Shown: piece after piece, positions 1-12,017 of the stretch | Position numbering within the stretch: the first letter of the stretch is position 1 | Layout: every line of letters begins with the position of its first letter | Source of the DNA: Phoma sp. XZ068 | Taxonomy: Eukaryota; Ascomycota; Dothideomycetes; Pleosporales; Didymellaceae | Direction: 5' to 3' | Assembly (NCBI GenBank): GCA_004835665.1 | Contig: RBKR01000001.1 | Location: forward strand, 2,790,001 to 2,854,000 | Length of the DNA: 64,000 bases | Position numbers and translations under genes: made by a program | Notes under the pieces: model-generated | What the model saw: the letters and a program-made list of their open reading frames with translations, nothing else | Databases searched by the model: none | Told to the model about the DNA's origin: nothing

Positions 1-1342
1 CGGGGCTCACTCCCTCCTTTGGTATAAATCCATTCAGCCATGTTTGCTCGCTTTCAAGACATTGCATGTAGCGATGGTTGGCTTCTGGTCAGACATACAT
101 TGTGTCATTCACGACCTTTCCAGATTTGCAGTAGTCGCTGTCGACGCAGGCCCCACTAGTTCCATGACCTACTTTCTTGCGTTTTACGAGGACAGACCCT
201 GAGATTGTGAATCGTTTGTCGAGCATCCCCGGCCTGTGTGACGAGATCAAAAATACACCCGAGGACATAACAGAATTGTTGGTGTTGGTGAATTAATTTC
301 CGCTGAAATCCTAGCTTACCGGACTCGTTCTGTGGATAGGTGACTCTCTCGGTCAGTACGCTCTTAATTCGGTGATGTTGTTCCGAGTCGCAGTGACGCG
401 GTTTTTCAATGTCAATGTGCTGATGAACAATATGGTGCGAGGAGAAAGTCGTGCCGCGGTCTCGTTATTTTTCATTTTTATTTTCCTAGTAGGGTTATAA
501 CTGTTTCAAGTAGCAAATGCAGAATTAAGAGTGCACCTGAAGCGTTTCAGATGGGCTAATAGGACACAGCTGCTAACCACGAAAGCAGCGCATGACATCC
601 CTCGATAGGTAGTGCGATAATTCGTCCGCTATTGGCGGATGAATTAATTATTGTATCCGCTGTTGCCGAACAGAAGAAGCATGACCTCACCATTCTCGAT
701 CGTGGTCGGTGACAGTACTGTGCGGCAAGTGACGGCTGTCTGTTGTACATACCAGGTGGTTTTCTCAACTGTGACAATAGGAGGTCGCAGAGTTGAGCAA
801 CAATTTCGGCAATAGCATTTCGCAAAGGCGCTATGCCTCATTGGAGCCCTAAACTTCGCACGAACTGCTCATGAACTACTCCGTAGGATACTCCGTAGGA
901 TCGTCCCCACAAATGATATGCGGCTCATCGCCCGCCAAACTATCGGGTTATATCGATAGGGCGTCGATGAATTCCTAAGCGAGTGGTGGCTGATTTGAGT
1001 GCCTCTAATGCCATGATAATCTTCCTTCCGCCAATGAAAAATGTTGGGCTGAACACCCGCAAGCTGCAACCTCAAATCTGCCCATCTTGCATATCCGGCG
1101 CTAGACTAATCGAAGCAGGCAGATCGTGGCTGCCTGTCGTCTCAAGATTGTTTGGTTCGCGGGCGGACATCGCTGAAAGTCAAAGTTGAACCTCATTTCC
1201 ATCGTGAGCGGTCCGATAATAAGTATCCATAGCCCCCCCACGGCGAGCATGCGATGTTTGCTTTGTATAATTCCCTGGTCATACACCGCCGATTCCACGT
1301 ACTCGTCTGGTACCGATTCAAAAGTGTAGACTTTGGGGTACC
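1..1342. other. intergenic, no gene seen
   Basis: Only short, compositionally unconvincing open frames occur on either strand. No tRNA, transposon or clear repeat was recognised, apart from a trivial duplicated ACTCCGTAGGAT near 886-905. Confidence 0.5.
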
Positions 1343-2347
1343 ATGAGCTCAACTTACTCACCAGCTCCAAGCGACTGCGGGTCAATTGGAGTAGCTATAA
1401 GCAGCTGCAACTGTTCAAACCGTAACCAACACGCAAATGGTGAATGCTTGAGTATCAATACTACCAAGCATGATCACAAGGACTACATGGCCCAACTTAC
1501 ACCACAACCCTCGCCCACTCGACGGCGACCCGAAGAAGCTATCCTACAAGACGACCTTCGAAGAGCACGCGAGGAGATGCGAGGTCTACGGGAGGAGTTG
1601 AAAAGGACGCGAGATGAGCGAGACAAGTGGAGGAATCGAAATCAGGGCATGCCTGCAGAGTGCTATGAAATCATCAAGCAGCACGGGTTGGAGTATGGTA
1701 TGTTGTATAAGACTAACCATATACGTGCGAAAGCTGACCACAAGGATGAAGATCTGAGCCTTAAAACACTCCAATATCTGAACGCTCCTGCTGCAGTGAA
1801 ACGCCTCGAAGCGCATGACCAACACATGCACAAACTCTTCACTAGAGACTCGTACGACCTCGCTGCCACAGTCCAAACTATCATTCTCGAGATACAATTC
1901 GTGAAGTCGAACATGGGCGGCGACACGTTACGTTGGAGATTGTACTCCGCGCTCAATCTTATGCAGCACATCTCAAAAGCCCTACAGAAGGTCTTGTTGC
2001 GGAAGCCTCACAACGCCAGTGCCAAATCAAATCGCCAAGACATGGGTTGCGATGACTATCTCAAGTCAACGTTGAAATCTGCGGACGTCCAACTACTGTC
2101 GACACTGAATGAGGTTAGGGAACGAGGCCTGAGTGAATACTATCAGGCCTTTCGCGAGCGCTTTGTCCCTGAGTATGATCTAGTTCACAACGAATTCGCT
2201 CTAGATTTCTACGAGAAGACCAAGGTTCTGATGATTCATATGTACTCTCAGCACCGAGCCATAATCGGGCCTCAAATCCGGACGAATGAGGTCATCTCGA
2301 GGGGACGAGAAGAAAAGGAAGAAATTGTCGAAGCAAATTGGATTTGA
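1343..2347 (+). CDS. hypothetical protein with N-terminal coiled coil
   Basis: A single open frame of 334 aa, with no family recognised. Residues ~60-98 are rich in E, R, K and D with heptad-like spacing (EEMRGLREELKRTRDERDKW), which suggests a short coiled coil. The rest is helical-looking and soluble, with no signal peptide or membrane segment. The Ser/Cys/Asn-rich first 48 residues look unlike the remainder. The ATG at 1487 (MAQLTPQPSP) is a plausible alternative start, either directly or through a small intron in the leader. Coding is supported by frame length and by the charged, non-random composition. It lies upstream of the twinfilin-like gene on the same strand, with about 470 bp between them. 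Function unknown. Confidence 0.6.
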   Translation: MSSTYSPAPSDCGSIGVAISSCNCSNRNQHANGECLSINTTKHDHKDYMAQLTPQPSPTRRRPEEAILQDDLRRAREEMRGLREELKRTRDERDKWRNRNQGMPAECYEIIKQHGLEYGMLYKTNHIRAKADHKDEDLSLKTLQYLNAPAAVKRLEAHDQHMHKLFTRDSYDLAATVQTIILEIQFVKSNMGGDTLRWRLYSALNLMQHISKALQKVLLRKPHNASAKSNRQDMGCDDYLKSTLKSADVQLLSTLNEVRERGLSEYYQAFRERFVPEYDLVHNEFALDFYEKTKVLMIHMYSQHRAIIGPQIRTNEVISRGREEKEEIVEANWI

Positions 2348-2814
2348 TGCAGAGGTAAACAGTGAGCACACTGTCACAGCTTTTGAAGTGCGTTCTAGGA
2401 CTTGATTTTCATTGAGGGATGGATGCAACAACGACAGTAATGACTAATGGTAATGATAATGTAAACTGTGGTATAGACAATGGAGAGACGCTGCAGTGTT
2501 TTAAAAGCGAGGAAAGGGGCAAACCTGTGCACTAGCGGAGGGGAAATGCAGCATTGGTCTCCGCAATGCAACTCCGCAGTCGTTGCGGAATTCCGCATGC
2601 CCTCTTTTCCACCGCGGTACAAGAGTTAACCAGCTTCGCAACTCTCTCATTCTCTGCCAGAGCTGACACACAAATAAACAGAGAATTGACGCGTCACACA
2701 AACGCAAATATACGCGATAAATTCTAGGCATTAGGCAGCTGCTTTTTGCAACCCTCCTAAATAATCGACAACGAGTCACCAGAAGAGTGTTGACCATTCT
2801 GAATTAAGCTCTCG

Positions 2815-3918
2815 ATGGCAACTCACAAACTCCGTATGTTCATAAACTTCCAAGGAACACATCGCTAACCCGACTGTAGGTGTTCCTTCAGCTGCTGAGC
2901 ATGCGTTCAAATCCTTCATCTCAAATACATCTCTGCTGGCCCTGGCACTGACTCTCGAACAAGACACACTTTCTGCCATGCCACCCATTCACAACAAGGA
3001 CGCAGAGAGTTCGTTTCAAACTAATCTTAACATTCTCGATAACATTCTCAGCCCCAGAACGTCGCTCTTTCTCCTAGTTCGCCGCAACAACTCTGTGTTT
3101 GCAATCACGTTCATACCATACCGAGCGCCGGAAAATCAACGCGAACAGTACCTCCGCTGCAGGCATGACCTGGTGCAGTTACTAGGCGAGGAACACTTCG
3201 AGACTAGCTTGATTTGCAAGGAGATTGGAGAGATCATAGATGCACGTTCGTGGATTGAGAGGGATACGCATCAACATGAACATGGAAATGTAGCTTCGGA
3301 CGCGTGCGAGAGCTTGCATGAGAAGGTTGTAGGTCCAAAAGATGGAGGCTACAAGAAGAACAAATGCCGCCTCTGCGACCGCAGGATGAAGAACAAGATC
3401 ACCGACGAAGCCCTCGAAGCGCTCGGAAAGCTCGGCAGCGAGGGAGATTGCGTTCAAATTGTATGCCCACGGGTCAACTGAGAGACTGTTCTTTCCTTGC
3501 TTACAATCCACAGTCCTTGAACGTAGACCTCGTCCTCGCTCTGAACTTCGAGGCTTCATCCCTGTCGCCGGATCACGTCGCTTCAAAGCTACCCAAAACT
3601 CATCCTACATTCACATTCTATCGACACACCAACAGGTTGCTCTATTTCATCTTTCACTCTCCCGACTCCGCATCGGTGCAGCAGCGTATGAAGCACACAA
3701 TGGCCATTCCTGGACTGGTCAATGTGCACGCTGAGGACTGCGGCGTACATGTTGATCAGAAGATCGAAATTCATGAGCCGGAGGATCTGGTGTTTGAGGA
3801 AGGCGGTGAAAACCAAGGGAAATTCAGAAGCATTTACCTGAGAGGGGGGTGGCAGGGCACTGAGAGTCAGTATGAGACATTGGAGAAGGATAAGCAGTTT
3901 TATGATACTGTGCGATAA
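2815..3918 (+). CDS. diverged twinfilin paralogue (two ADF-H domains), 334 aa
   Basis: Proposed exons are 2815-2833, 2880-3460 and 3514-3918. The joins keep frame and give 334 aa. Intron 1 is 46 bp with a CTAAC branch site; intron 2 is 53 bp with a CTTAC. The protein aligns along its length with the canonical twinfilin of this same window (35838-36871): LFLLVRRNNS against LYILLRRADS, LLGEEHFE against LGGEHFPE, and FTFYRHTN against YSFYRHDD. Both genes begin with a 19-nt coding exon ended by a phase-1 intron, which supports duplication. Twinfilins bind actin monomers and filament ends through two ADF-homology domains. This copy carries a Cys-containing linker insert (KCRLCDRRMKNK). It lacks the C-terminal KPKGP-like tail used for capping-protein binding. 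Intron 2 is absent from the canonical gene. The role may differ from that of twinfilin. Confidence 0.72.
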
Positions 3919-4103
3919 TTGATTTGCAAACACGACACGGCGAAGATACTGGGCGCTAGCACAGAGATTATATAGGTACAGTCTAGATTGTTGTCCAACA
4001 GACTCGGTACGCGCAAGTCGCCTTGCTGGAAAATGAACAGTCTAAAAAGTATCAAGAACAAATAAACAATAGGTAAAGGTTCTGTTCTTCCGTCTCTCCC
4101 TGC

Positions 4104-5436
4104 TTAGTATTGCCTGCCCACAAAAGGGTTAACCACCGCAGTGCGAATGTTGTCGTACTTGCTCAACGGGTAGTAGAGGTTGTTGAGGTTTCGCTGCAGC
4201 GCCATCGGGCCACCGAGGGCGTTGCTCACAGTGGTAACCAGACTCTTATCATCTGTGCGATCAGAGCTAGAGTCCCACCACCACGCACCTCCCAGCTTCT
4301 GCAGTGCCAGATATTTCGCCTTCATTGTCTGGATCTCGGGTGTGTCGAAGCTAACGAGCTGCCTAGTCTTGTTGTCGTATGACCAGGATGCTACGGTCTT
4401 CTTATCGGTGTATACTGTGCTTCCGTTGAGCGGCAACACCTTGTAGTCTAGAACACCAGCTTCCCATGTGCCATCACCTGAGCCATTGAACGTCTGGCCG
4501 AGACCATTGGTGTTGGCAAACGAACGACCGTAGAGTGGCATACCGAGAATGATCTTGCGAGAAGAAGCAAGCTGAGACTTGTAGTAGGCGACAGCTTGTT
4601 CGGTGTTGAAATCTGTGGCAACTGGGAGGTCCTTGGACGGGTACACGTTGCTGAGGTGGCCAGTGAAGTTGGAGAAGCCGGGACCCTGGTAATCGAAAGC
4701 CATGAGCTTCCAGTCATCGGTGTATTGATCCATTTTCGCGATGGGCATGGCGTTGTAGCGGATAGGTCCGGCTGGGGCGGAGATGTCGAGGTCGAAGTGG
4801 TAGCCATTGGCGTACTTCGCAGAGTAACTATCGTAAATCGACCGACACAACTTGACAGTCTCAACAAGGTTTGAAGCATCAACCTCATCTTCGGGGTATT
4901 CCCAATCGATATCGAAGCCGTCGAGTCCCAGATCAGTTATCAACTTCAAAGATGATTCTGCGAAGCGATGACGGGTTTCATTGGTGGCCAATGCTGTCTT
5001 GAAGTTCAACCTGTATGACCAACCGCCGACAGCGAGTACGACTTTCAAGTTGCGGTTCTTTTGCTTAAGCTTGTACAGTTGATTGAAGTTACCGAGCAGC
5101 TGCGTGCCGTTCGAGGCTACATCGCCAGGGTAAGGGAACTGCACATCGGCCCATTCATCGGAGAGGAGCACTTCGCCGGTGGTCTTGTTTACGTTCGCAA
5201 AGGCATAGGTGACCTTCGTAAGCTTCTCTGAGGGGAGGTCCGTGACAAAGTGCTGTCGTCCATAGATAGCCTAAATCTGTCAGGAGTGGATAACATGAAT
5301 TTTAAGCAGGATGTCGAACCCAGTTGACATAGAATGTCCCGACCTGCCAGCCTCTTGAAGCGGTTATATCTGGAAATGGCGCAGCACTGGTAATGAAAGG
5401 GAGCGAAAGAAGTGCGGCAGCGTTGAGAAAATGCAT
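4104..5436 (-). CDS. secreted GH18 endochitinase, 427 aa
   Basis: Exons on the minus strand are 5320-5436 and 4104-5270, with a 49-bp intron 5271-5319 whose donor is an unusual GTTCGA. The product is 427 aa. The first exon encodes a signal peptide (MHFLNAAALLSLPFITSAAP) and the start of the barrel (VGTFYVNW). GH18 hallmarks are the chitin-binding VGGW at 120-123 and the catalytic DGFDIDWE at 156-163, where E163 is the acid/base and the Asp pattern DxxDxDxE is complete. The 3' half carries further barrel features (QYTDDWKLMAFDYQGPG, PLYGRSF, GGAWWWDSS). Family knowledge: endo-acting hydrolysis of beta-1,4-GlcNAc polymers, used in wall remodelling, autolysis or mycoparasitism. No separate chitin-binding module is seen. 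It is convergent with the twinfilin paralogue, 185 bp apart. Confidence 0.92.
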
Positions 5437-8400
5437 ATTGAATGAGAGGACGGCTACAGTGAGCCAAAGATGTCAAAAGAGTGAAAGAGTGTGAGTGGTT
5501 AATCAGATCAGACTTATTTGCTGTTAGGATATCTAATGCTTTATATTCACTCCTGCCCAACAGTACCCCTTCTCCTCGTCCCGTGTCCCTGAACAAACTA
5601 TCGGCATTTCAGCCGGACGAACTGCAGATGAGAGTCAAATAAATTTGGCCGCAATGAAGCCTTACAGAGCGAATGGGGGATCTGCAAAGAACTCTGGGTT
5701 CTGCAAAACTATGCTGTGAACCCTGTAGTCGATGCGGCTCTTGTTCTGGGGTTGTTGCATGGTTTGATCCTAGCTGCTTTGTTTTGCTTGGCGGGTTGTT
5801 TCGAATGGTGTACATTCGGGCCTACATCAACGCGGCGTTTCAATCAAATTACCGCTTCAAACAACCCAATGCAAATGTTCGGCCCTCATACATCATGCGG
5901 AAGCGCGCGGAAGTTACAGTAGCTGGGAGAAGGCTCAGACCAGATGTTAACCACGGGAAAAGAAGCTCATTCAATGCTCAAGTTAACAAATCGCGTCGAG
6001 ATCCTCTGTTACGGGATTGCATGGCAATTGAAGAAGAGGTGCAGCTACACTGCATTGCTTAAACCCTGAGCCTTGCCTTCCAGAATGTCTCTGGTCATTG
6101 CATGATACATCAAGCATCTGCATATTGGCGCCCGTCTACCATCGCACAGCCCCTTTGCGTCGACGATCTCTCCAAAACGTTCAGTACAGAGTAGACTCAG
6201 GAGTGCTATGTATCATCTGCCAAGGTGAATCGGACCGAACAGTGCTTTTGCCTGCAACCATAGTATGCTCTGAAAACTCGCAAAGCAGTGCTGGTGCTTA
6301 ATGCATAATCCACACTTTGAAGTTGAATACCTACCTAGGTAGGTAGTATTCCAGACAATGCTCTATTGCGATGACATCTATTCCTGGACATAGTTGGACA
6401 ATACATCTGCTAATACCGTTGTGCGCAACGTTATTCTTGACGGCCTTATAATTGCTCAACCTCAAATCCCCGCATTCGATGTCTTGGCTCCGGCATTGCA
6501 GCAAGGAGAAGCACCGGAGCTCGGGATGTAGAGAACCGAAGCTTCTACCTGACGGACAATAGTCCATTGCAACGGATAGGCTCTCAGTCTGTTGACTTAT
6601 CATCACGCGAAAGAAAGGGGGGTAGATCTTTCCGAGCTCCGAACCCATCAAGTACTCAATGGGAAGGTGGAACGTGATCGCTCGGACGTTACGATACCTG
6701 GTGCAGTCTGTGCCATTATTTTCCGATCACAAAGCCGCCGAGCGGCCCAGAGACACGGTTTGACATGCTGATCATGCAGAATGTAAATGATCTGGAAGCC
6801 TGCTTTTCTAATGGATCCACCGATTGGTCCTAGCACCTGGTTTAGGCCTGATACAAGCTTTTGCTACGGTTGAATTGAACTATTAAACCTGGAATGCTTT
6901 TCAATACCTGTGGTATTTCCATCTGTAATTCTGAGCCATTTATATGTTGAGTAGGACGAAATACTCCAGCCAGAGGTACTAAGTATTGGGCATATCTGCC
7001 AGCAAATGAGTCACGTTCTAGCACTGAAATAGCGTGACTTGAGATGAACTTTGAGACACGGGTGGCTTGTGATCGACATGCCAATGCTTGCAAATATACG
7101 AACGTGCACAAAGCCCGTTGAACATATAACGAGACTTGTGCTCATCGTTCCACTGCTGACTGATCTGTGGGCATCATTTTGAAATTTGAAGAACTTCTAT
7201 AAATTAAAGTCACCGAGCGTGAACGTTGTAAATCTGATGTGGTGTTGGGATGATTGAGACATCACAGCTGTGCCATGATTTTAGGTTTCTACTCACCTTG
7301 ACTTCAATGTGTGGAGCCTTCAAGCGTTGGAATGCTGATTGGAGCGGAATTTTAGAGTACCTGAGATGCTAGAACTTTTTCTCGGGTATTTCGATCCTGT
7401 CGACCCTTGAATAAACCCATTAGAAAGTTAGAAGTAAAGCCTCGATTACCCATGCTGGAGTGTGCGCAGCTGGTCTTCACCAAACATTCCTCTGCGCAGC
7501 CGCATTGACTCATGCCACTGAGTTCCTATCGCTAGGCATTTGACTTCGTCATTAGTCAGGTCTGCTCGGCTGAACTAGTGCCTGTGTTACAAATGAAAAC
7601 CTGTGCTTTGCATCGATTACCAGCCCCTTGTATGTGCCCGAGTTTGAAGATGCGATGCTGGCAAAGCTACAAGTTGGGCCTCAACGTGGTATTCATGTCC
7701 TACATTGATCCCTATTGCTCGATAGAGCGGCAGCATCGCTGCTTCTAGGAGATCCTTCGAGTGAAACAAAGAGATCTCGATTTTTTAAGGAGTGATTCGT
7801 CAGTGCTGTGTCTCGTCGCGATTGGGAAATGAGCTCTAGAGCTTCTGTGTCTTACGAGATCTTGAGCCACGAGCCAGAAGTCAAATGAAAGCCTAAGGAG
7901 CTTCCTTGTCGATAGAACATGATGTATGGATATCTTCAGCCACTTTTGAGAATGAAACCTGGAGCGGAAAGGTGCTGCCTGAGGTATGTTGTCTACTTTC
8001 TTAAGTTATAGCTTCACTAGTCGCTTACGCGCCAATGTACCTTGTTGTTTAGAACGGTAGCAAGGTCTCAAAACACAGCTGTTCTTGGACCGTGTTTGTA
8101 TAGGTGTACAATTTCTCTTAAGCATCCAATAATCTTGTGCGATCAGACCAGCCGTCTTCGCAGTGACATGTGTTCGAACCACCACCACGAAGCCCCCAAG
8201 TCCTCTGGCAGTTCCAAGCAGAGGTAACAATGTGGCTGGAAATGAAACCTCGTGGACATCGTAGGACATGTAGAGTCTATATAGTGATCGTTCTGAGTAG
8301 CATGAAAGATGCGTCCGCGCCAACCACCTGCAACACGACATCAGCGCCTAGTATCCACGCTGTTACGATATTCTATGTTGTCAAGACAATGTCATCCAAC

Positions 8401-8560
8401 TCATTTATTTCAACTATCACATCACTTAGGGTATCGAAAGCGACAGTCATGAGAAAGTCCTCGACAAGGCCACAACAAACGGCCGTACCGCGTTACATCG
8501 TAAACCATTACGTCTTCACCCAACAAATCACCACCAACCGCACAGCATCTACCTCGCCCC
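5437..8560. other. 3.1-kb intergenic stretch, no supported gene
   Basis: Frames here are short, lack recognisable motifs and overlap on opposite strands. It contains the 18-bp perfect palindrome TACCTACCTAGGTAGGTA at 6328-6345. The remainder shows no tRNA, transposase or clear repeat to my reading. Confidence 0.45.
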
Positions 8561-9854
8561 TTACACGATCGCATCAGGATTCTCTACCCTCTTCCTCGCG
8601 GTTCCCACTCCAGCATGACCCTTCGACTGATCCGCGCCCAACCATGGCTTCAAGGCCTCGGACAACGTAGTCTGCCTGATAAAGTACAACACCTGCCCCA
8701 AAACAATCAGGACAAATGCAATGGGGTACATCCAGTGGATGCTGAGCCCCAATACCTTTACACCAATCGCCACACCCCAGAAACTACCCGTTAGGAGCGA
8801 AATGTTAAAGAAAGCAGCAGACGAAAGACGGAACAGCACCGGCGCCAATGAGTAGAACAGAGAGAGGATGAAGGTGTAACCTGTGAGGTATCCGCCAACC
8901 CTGCTGTTCCAGGTGGCGTTGCGGAAAGATGTGCGATCAAAGATACCCGCCTGCGTACCGTTAATGAACATGCCCCAGAACGCCAGCTGGCCCACGACCT
9001 CATAAAGCGGCCTCGAGCTAACGAGCCACTCCTCAAACACATTGCTGAGACCGTAGAACGTGGCGCCGAGCAGCGCGAACAAATCGCCCTTGACCTCGTC
9101 ACTCGCGCCAAACGAGTTGCTCCCAGTAATTTGGTCGGAACCGAAGATGACGCCCAGACCGCCAATGCAGAGCAGGATACCAGCAATCTGCGTGTAGTGG
9201 TATCTGACCTTCAAAAAGAAGAAAGAGATCACAACCACAATGACGATGGCCCAGAAGTTGATGAGTTGAGCTGACAAAATAGTGGTGTAGCGGTACGCCA
9301 GGACGACGAAGTAATTACCCTCGACATCAAAGAAGGCGAGGATGAAGAAGCGCCAGCCGTCGAAGATGACAAGGCGGATCCACCGCTTGAAACCGTATTT
9401 GTAGATAGTGTAGGTCGTGTAGATAAGGTTGAGGAGGACATAATTGAAGAAGGACTGGAACGCAGGAATCGAGGTGCCTTCGTTTGCGAGGAGAGACGAG
9501 AGGGTGTTCGTGCTGGTTATGCAGATAGCCAGAACTATTGGCAGGTATTAGTGTTTCGATTCTCGTGCTACGATTACAAATCGGAGGGAGCGTACCTTGT
9601 CCAAGTAGCATAGTTAGCCAAAACTGCTTGGTCTTAATGTACTGGAACCAGCGACCCTTGCTCTGCGCATCGCTCTCAAGAACTTCGTTGCCCGTCCCTA
9701 CAGCGTGCAGAGGTGCGCCGCTAAGCTCATTCTCAGAGTTCGTGGTGACCTCGGAGCCTTTGGGGTGGACAGTTTGAGTTTCTACTGGCCCAGTGTGAAT
9801 GTCTTCGCCTTTGCCAAAGAAGCCCTCGGCGGCGTGTGGTTGTGGCTGGGACAT
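8561..9854 (-). CDS. SLC35F-type (DUF914) membrane transporter, 410 aa
   Basis: Exons are 9596-9854 and 8561-9534, with a 61-bp phase-1 intron 9535-9595, giving 410 aa. The N-terminal ~70 residues are hydrophilic and cytosolic-looking. Multi-pass hydrophobic segments follow, starting at FWLTMLLGQVLAICITSTNTL. Family signatures include an EGNYFVVLAYRYT-like segment, LLSAQLINFWAIV and LGATFYGLSNVFEEWLV, typical of solute carrier 35 member F1/F2/F6 proteins in the drug/metabolite transporter superfamily. Substrates of this subfamily are largely undefined; nucleotide-sugar or other organic solute transport is only inferred. The C-terminal tail is short and basic. The nearest upstream neighbour, eIF5, is on the same strand and unrelated in function. 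Confidence 0.88.
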
Positions 9855-10775
9855 GTCGATGGTCTATTGTTGAAATTATTCGCAAAATGCGCAAAGGACA
9901 AGGTTGAATGACGGGGGTGGAGCTTTTCAATCGCAACGTGAGCGCAAAACTCCTGAAGTCGCTCACGGTTCTATACACTCAATCGACAGGTGAAGAGGAG
10001 GTAGAGATCACGAAAGCCATGCGACTGGCGGGGTCCGCCACAATTTATGGACCGCCTGCGGTTGGATGCAACAAGCAAAAAATGCTGGCTGGTCGACCTG
10101 GGTTCGCGCCTGTCGATCTCCACATAGGCGCGGTTAGTCTCCGAAGCTTGCCCACAGCCGGCAACGTGCGAGCGGCGGAGCCGTGCTCTAGATGCTGGCT
10201 AGGCGAGGCGAGTCCCGAGATGCTTTTTGGCGTCCTGCACATGGTACGAGAGGGCTGCATGCGAATTATGTGATTAGGTGGATAGAACGCTGCGAGGGTA
10301 ATGTTAAGCGAAAAGTGACAGTCAAATAGCAAGCTTTGGATTGTGGATGAGATGAGAAACGGCCCATAAAATCCTGAACACGAAGACAGACCCCCCCATC
10401 AGCACATACGAGATGTGCAGAAACTGTTACTGTACATACAGCTATGTGCACCGGACGGCCCAAGAGCCAGGTACTATGAAGTGGGAACGAACGACGGGCG
10501 GGGCGCATAAGAAAGCACAGGCATAGATCGTGCAGCAGGTGGAGCTGCGGAATGCTTCAGGAACAGGTTTGTATGGGCAGGCTACAGGAAGGAGAGTAAT
10601 GCCACTGGCTGAACCATCGTCTTGATACCATGAAACCAGACAGGAGTAGAGTTGTCCATGCGCCGTTCTAACAATAACAGGAGATGCTCAACTACCCTAA
10701 GCACCCGACTCTTTCGAGCTCACCATGGGCCCGTCAAGGTGCTAAACGATGATCTTGAGCCGAAGGTTCAGCTTC
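9855..10775. other. intergenic between transporter and eIF5 gene
   Basis: This holds the transporter promoter and the eIF5 3' untranslated region. The open frames at 9908-10273 (+) and 10045-10332 (-) mirror each other and show no family resemblance. Confidence 0.45.
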
Positions 10776-12017
10776 CTACTCCGAGTCCTCCTCATCGCTG
10801 TCCTCCTGGTTGAGCCACTCGTAAAATTGCTCAGCAGACTTGCGCACAGTCTTGCTAACCTTGAGGTCAACATACTTCTTGCTAGCCTTTTGGCACCAAG
10901 GCTTAAGCACCTCCTCGGTGACAAGATCGTTGTTGTAGATCTGGATCAGAATGGCAGAGACCTGAGGAATGAGCTCAGGCTTATCGTTTCCAACAAAGCG
11001 CTCGATACCGCCAAGGAACGCCTTCTCGTGCTTCTCCGAGGTGATTAGCTTCTTCAGCATTGGAGCGCGAGCCTCGATTTGCTTCACAATCTTCTCGCTG
11101 AAGAGAGTTTGGGGAATGACGGTCAAAGTGCGGTGCTTGGTCTCAATACCAAGCTCCTTCGCCTTGAGGTAGATCTCGACACTGTCAAGCTTGTCGACGC
11201 CACCTTTCTCCTTGGAAGTGTCGATGATCCACTTGCCAAAGACGTCGTACTCGGAAGCCTCAGCATCCTCCTCGCCTTCAATGACAAGAGCACGCTTGAG
11301 GTCTTCAGGAAGGTCCTGAGCACGAGCCTTGATAGCAGCCTCAGAGGTATCGATGTGCCACTCAACCTCCTTAGCCTCCTCGATGTTTTCAGCACCCTCC
11401 TGAATCTGTTTGGTGAGCTCGTCGTCGCTGCCGGCCTCGATCTCCAGTTCACCATTTTCATCGTCATCGGCACTATCTCCAGGGCTACCGCCGTTCTGGG
11501 AAACCTCCTCGCCCCTGGCCTCGGCCTCCTTGCGAGCGCGACGCTCAGCCTTCTTAGTAGACTTGTCCTTCTTGCCCTTCTTGGGTTCGTTCTTTACGAT
11601 GAAGGTAGAGAGCTTGAGGCGAGGGTCGACCTCAGAGATCTTACCGCAAGCCTTGCAGTCGAGCGTGATGTTACCATCCTTGATGTTGACCTCAGTCTCA
11701 GGGTTCTTGCACTTCTTGCAGAGGACGAACTTGGAGATGAAGCCATCGAGGTAGTCCTGTAGCTTGCTGGCGTCGTGGGCGCCGTTGATGATCCAACGGT
11801 CATCGTTGGGGCTAGTGTTGGTCTGAGCACCAAGCTCGAAACCGAAGTATTTGATGACGTGAGCTGGGGGGCGGGCCAGGGAGTTGGCAACGCTGGCCAA
11901 GTTGACAATGACGGTCTTGATGCCGTTACCCTTGCCTTCGATCTTGGACTGGAGGCGCTCCATCTTGTAGCGGTAGAAGGGGTCGGTGACATCGCGGCGA
12001 ATGTTGACGGTAGCCAT
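10776..12017 (-). CDS. TIF5: translation initiation factor eIF5, 413 aa
   Basis: One uninterrupted exon. The N-terminus (MATVNIRRDVTDPFYRYKM) is the eIF5/eIF2beta-type domain. R16 corresponds to the arginine finger that stimulates GTP hydrolysis by eIF2 on the 43S complex. A four-cysteine zinc motif is formed by C100, C103, C121 and C124 (CKKC...CKAC). A lysine-rich linker (KKGKKDKSTKKAERR) and an acidic middle region (DDDENGELEIEAGSDDE) follow. The C-terminal half is the W2/eIF5C HEAT domain, ending in the acidic-aromatic box YEWLNQEDSDEEDSE that binds eIF2beta and eIF3c. Length matches fungal eIF5 (about 400-430 aa). It acts in cytosolic start-codon selection. It is divergent from THI6, with a 1.16-kb intergenic space. 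Confidence 0.97.
   Translation of the reverse strand: MATVNIRRDVTDPFYRYKMERLQSKIEGKGNGIKTVIVNLASVANSLARPPAHVIKYFGFELGAQTNTSPNDDRWIINGAHDASKLQDYLDGFISKFVLCKKCKNPETEVNIKDGNITLDCKACGKISEVDPRLKLSTFIVKNEPKKGKKDKSTKKAERRARKEAEARGEEVSQNGGSPGDSADDDENGELEIEAGSDDELTKQIQEGAENIEEAKEVEWHIDTSEAAIKARAQDLPEDLKRALVIEGEEDAEASEYDVFGKWIIDTSKEKGGVDKLDSVEIYLKAKELGIETKHRTLTVIPQTLFSEKIVKQIEARAPMLKKLITSEKHEKAFLGGIERFVGNDKPELIPQVSAILIQIYNNDLVTEEVLKPWCQKASKKYVDLKVSKTVRKSAEQFYEWLNQEDSDEEDSE

Noticed and set aside
6328..6345. TACCTACCTAGGTAGGTA palindrome as a regulatory site
   Set aside because: A simple dinucleotide-like TACC/GGTA repeat, far from any gene start. Probably a microsatellite fragment.
11079..11762. Long open frame (227 aa) antisense to eIF5
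   Set aside because: Leu/Val/Ser-rich mirror of the eIF5 coding sequence in a GC-rich, codon-biased region. No family resemblance.
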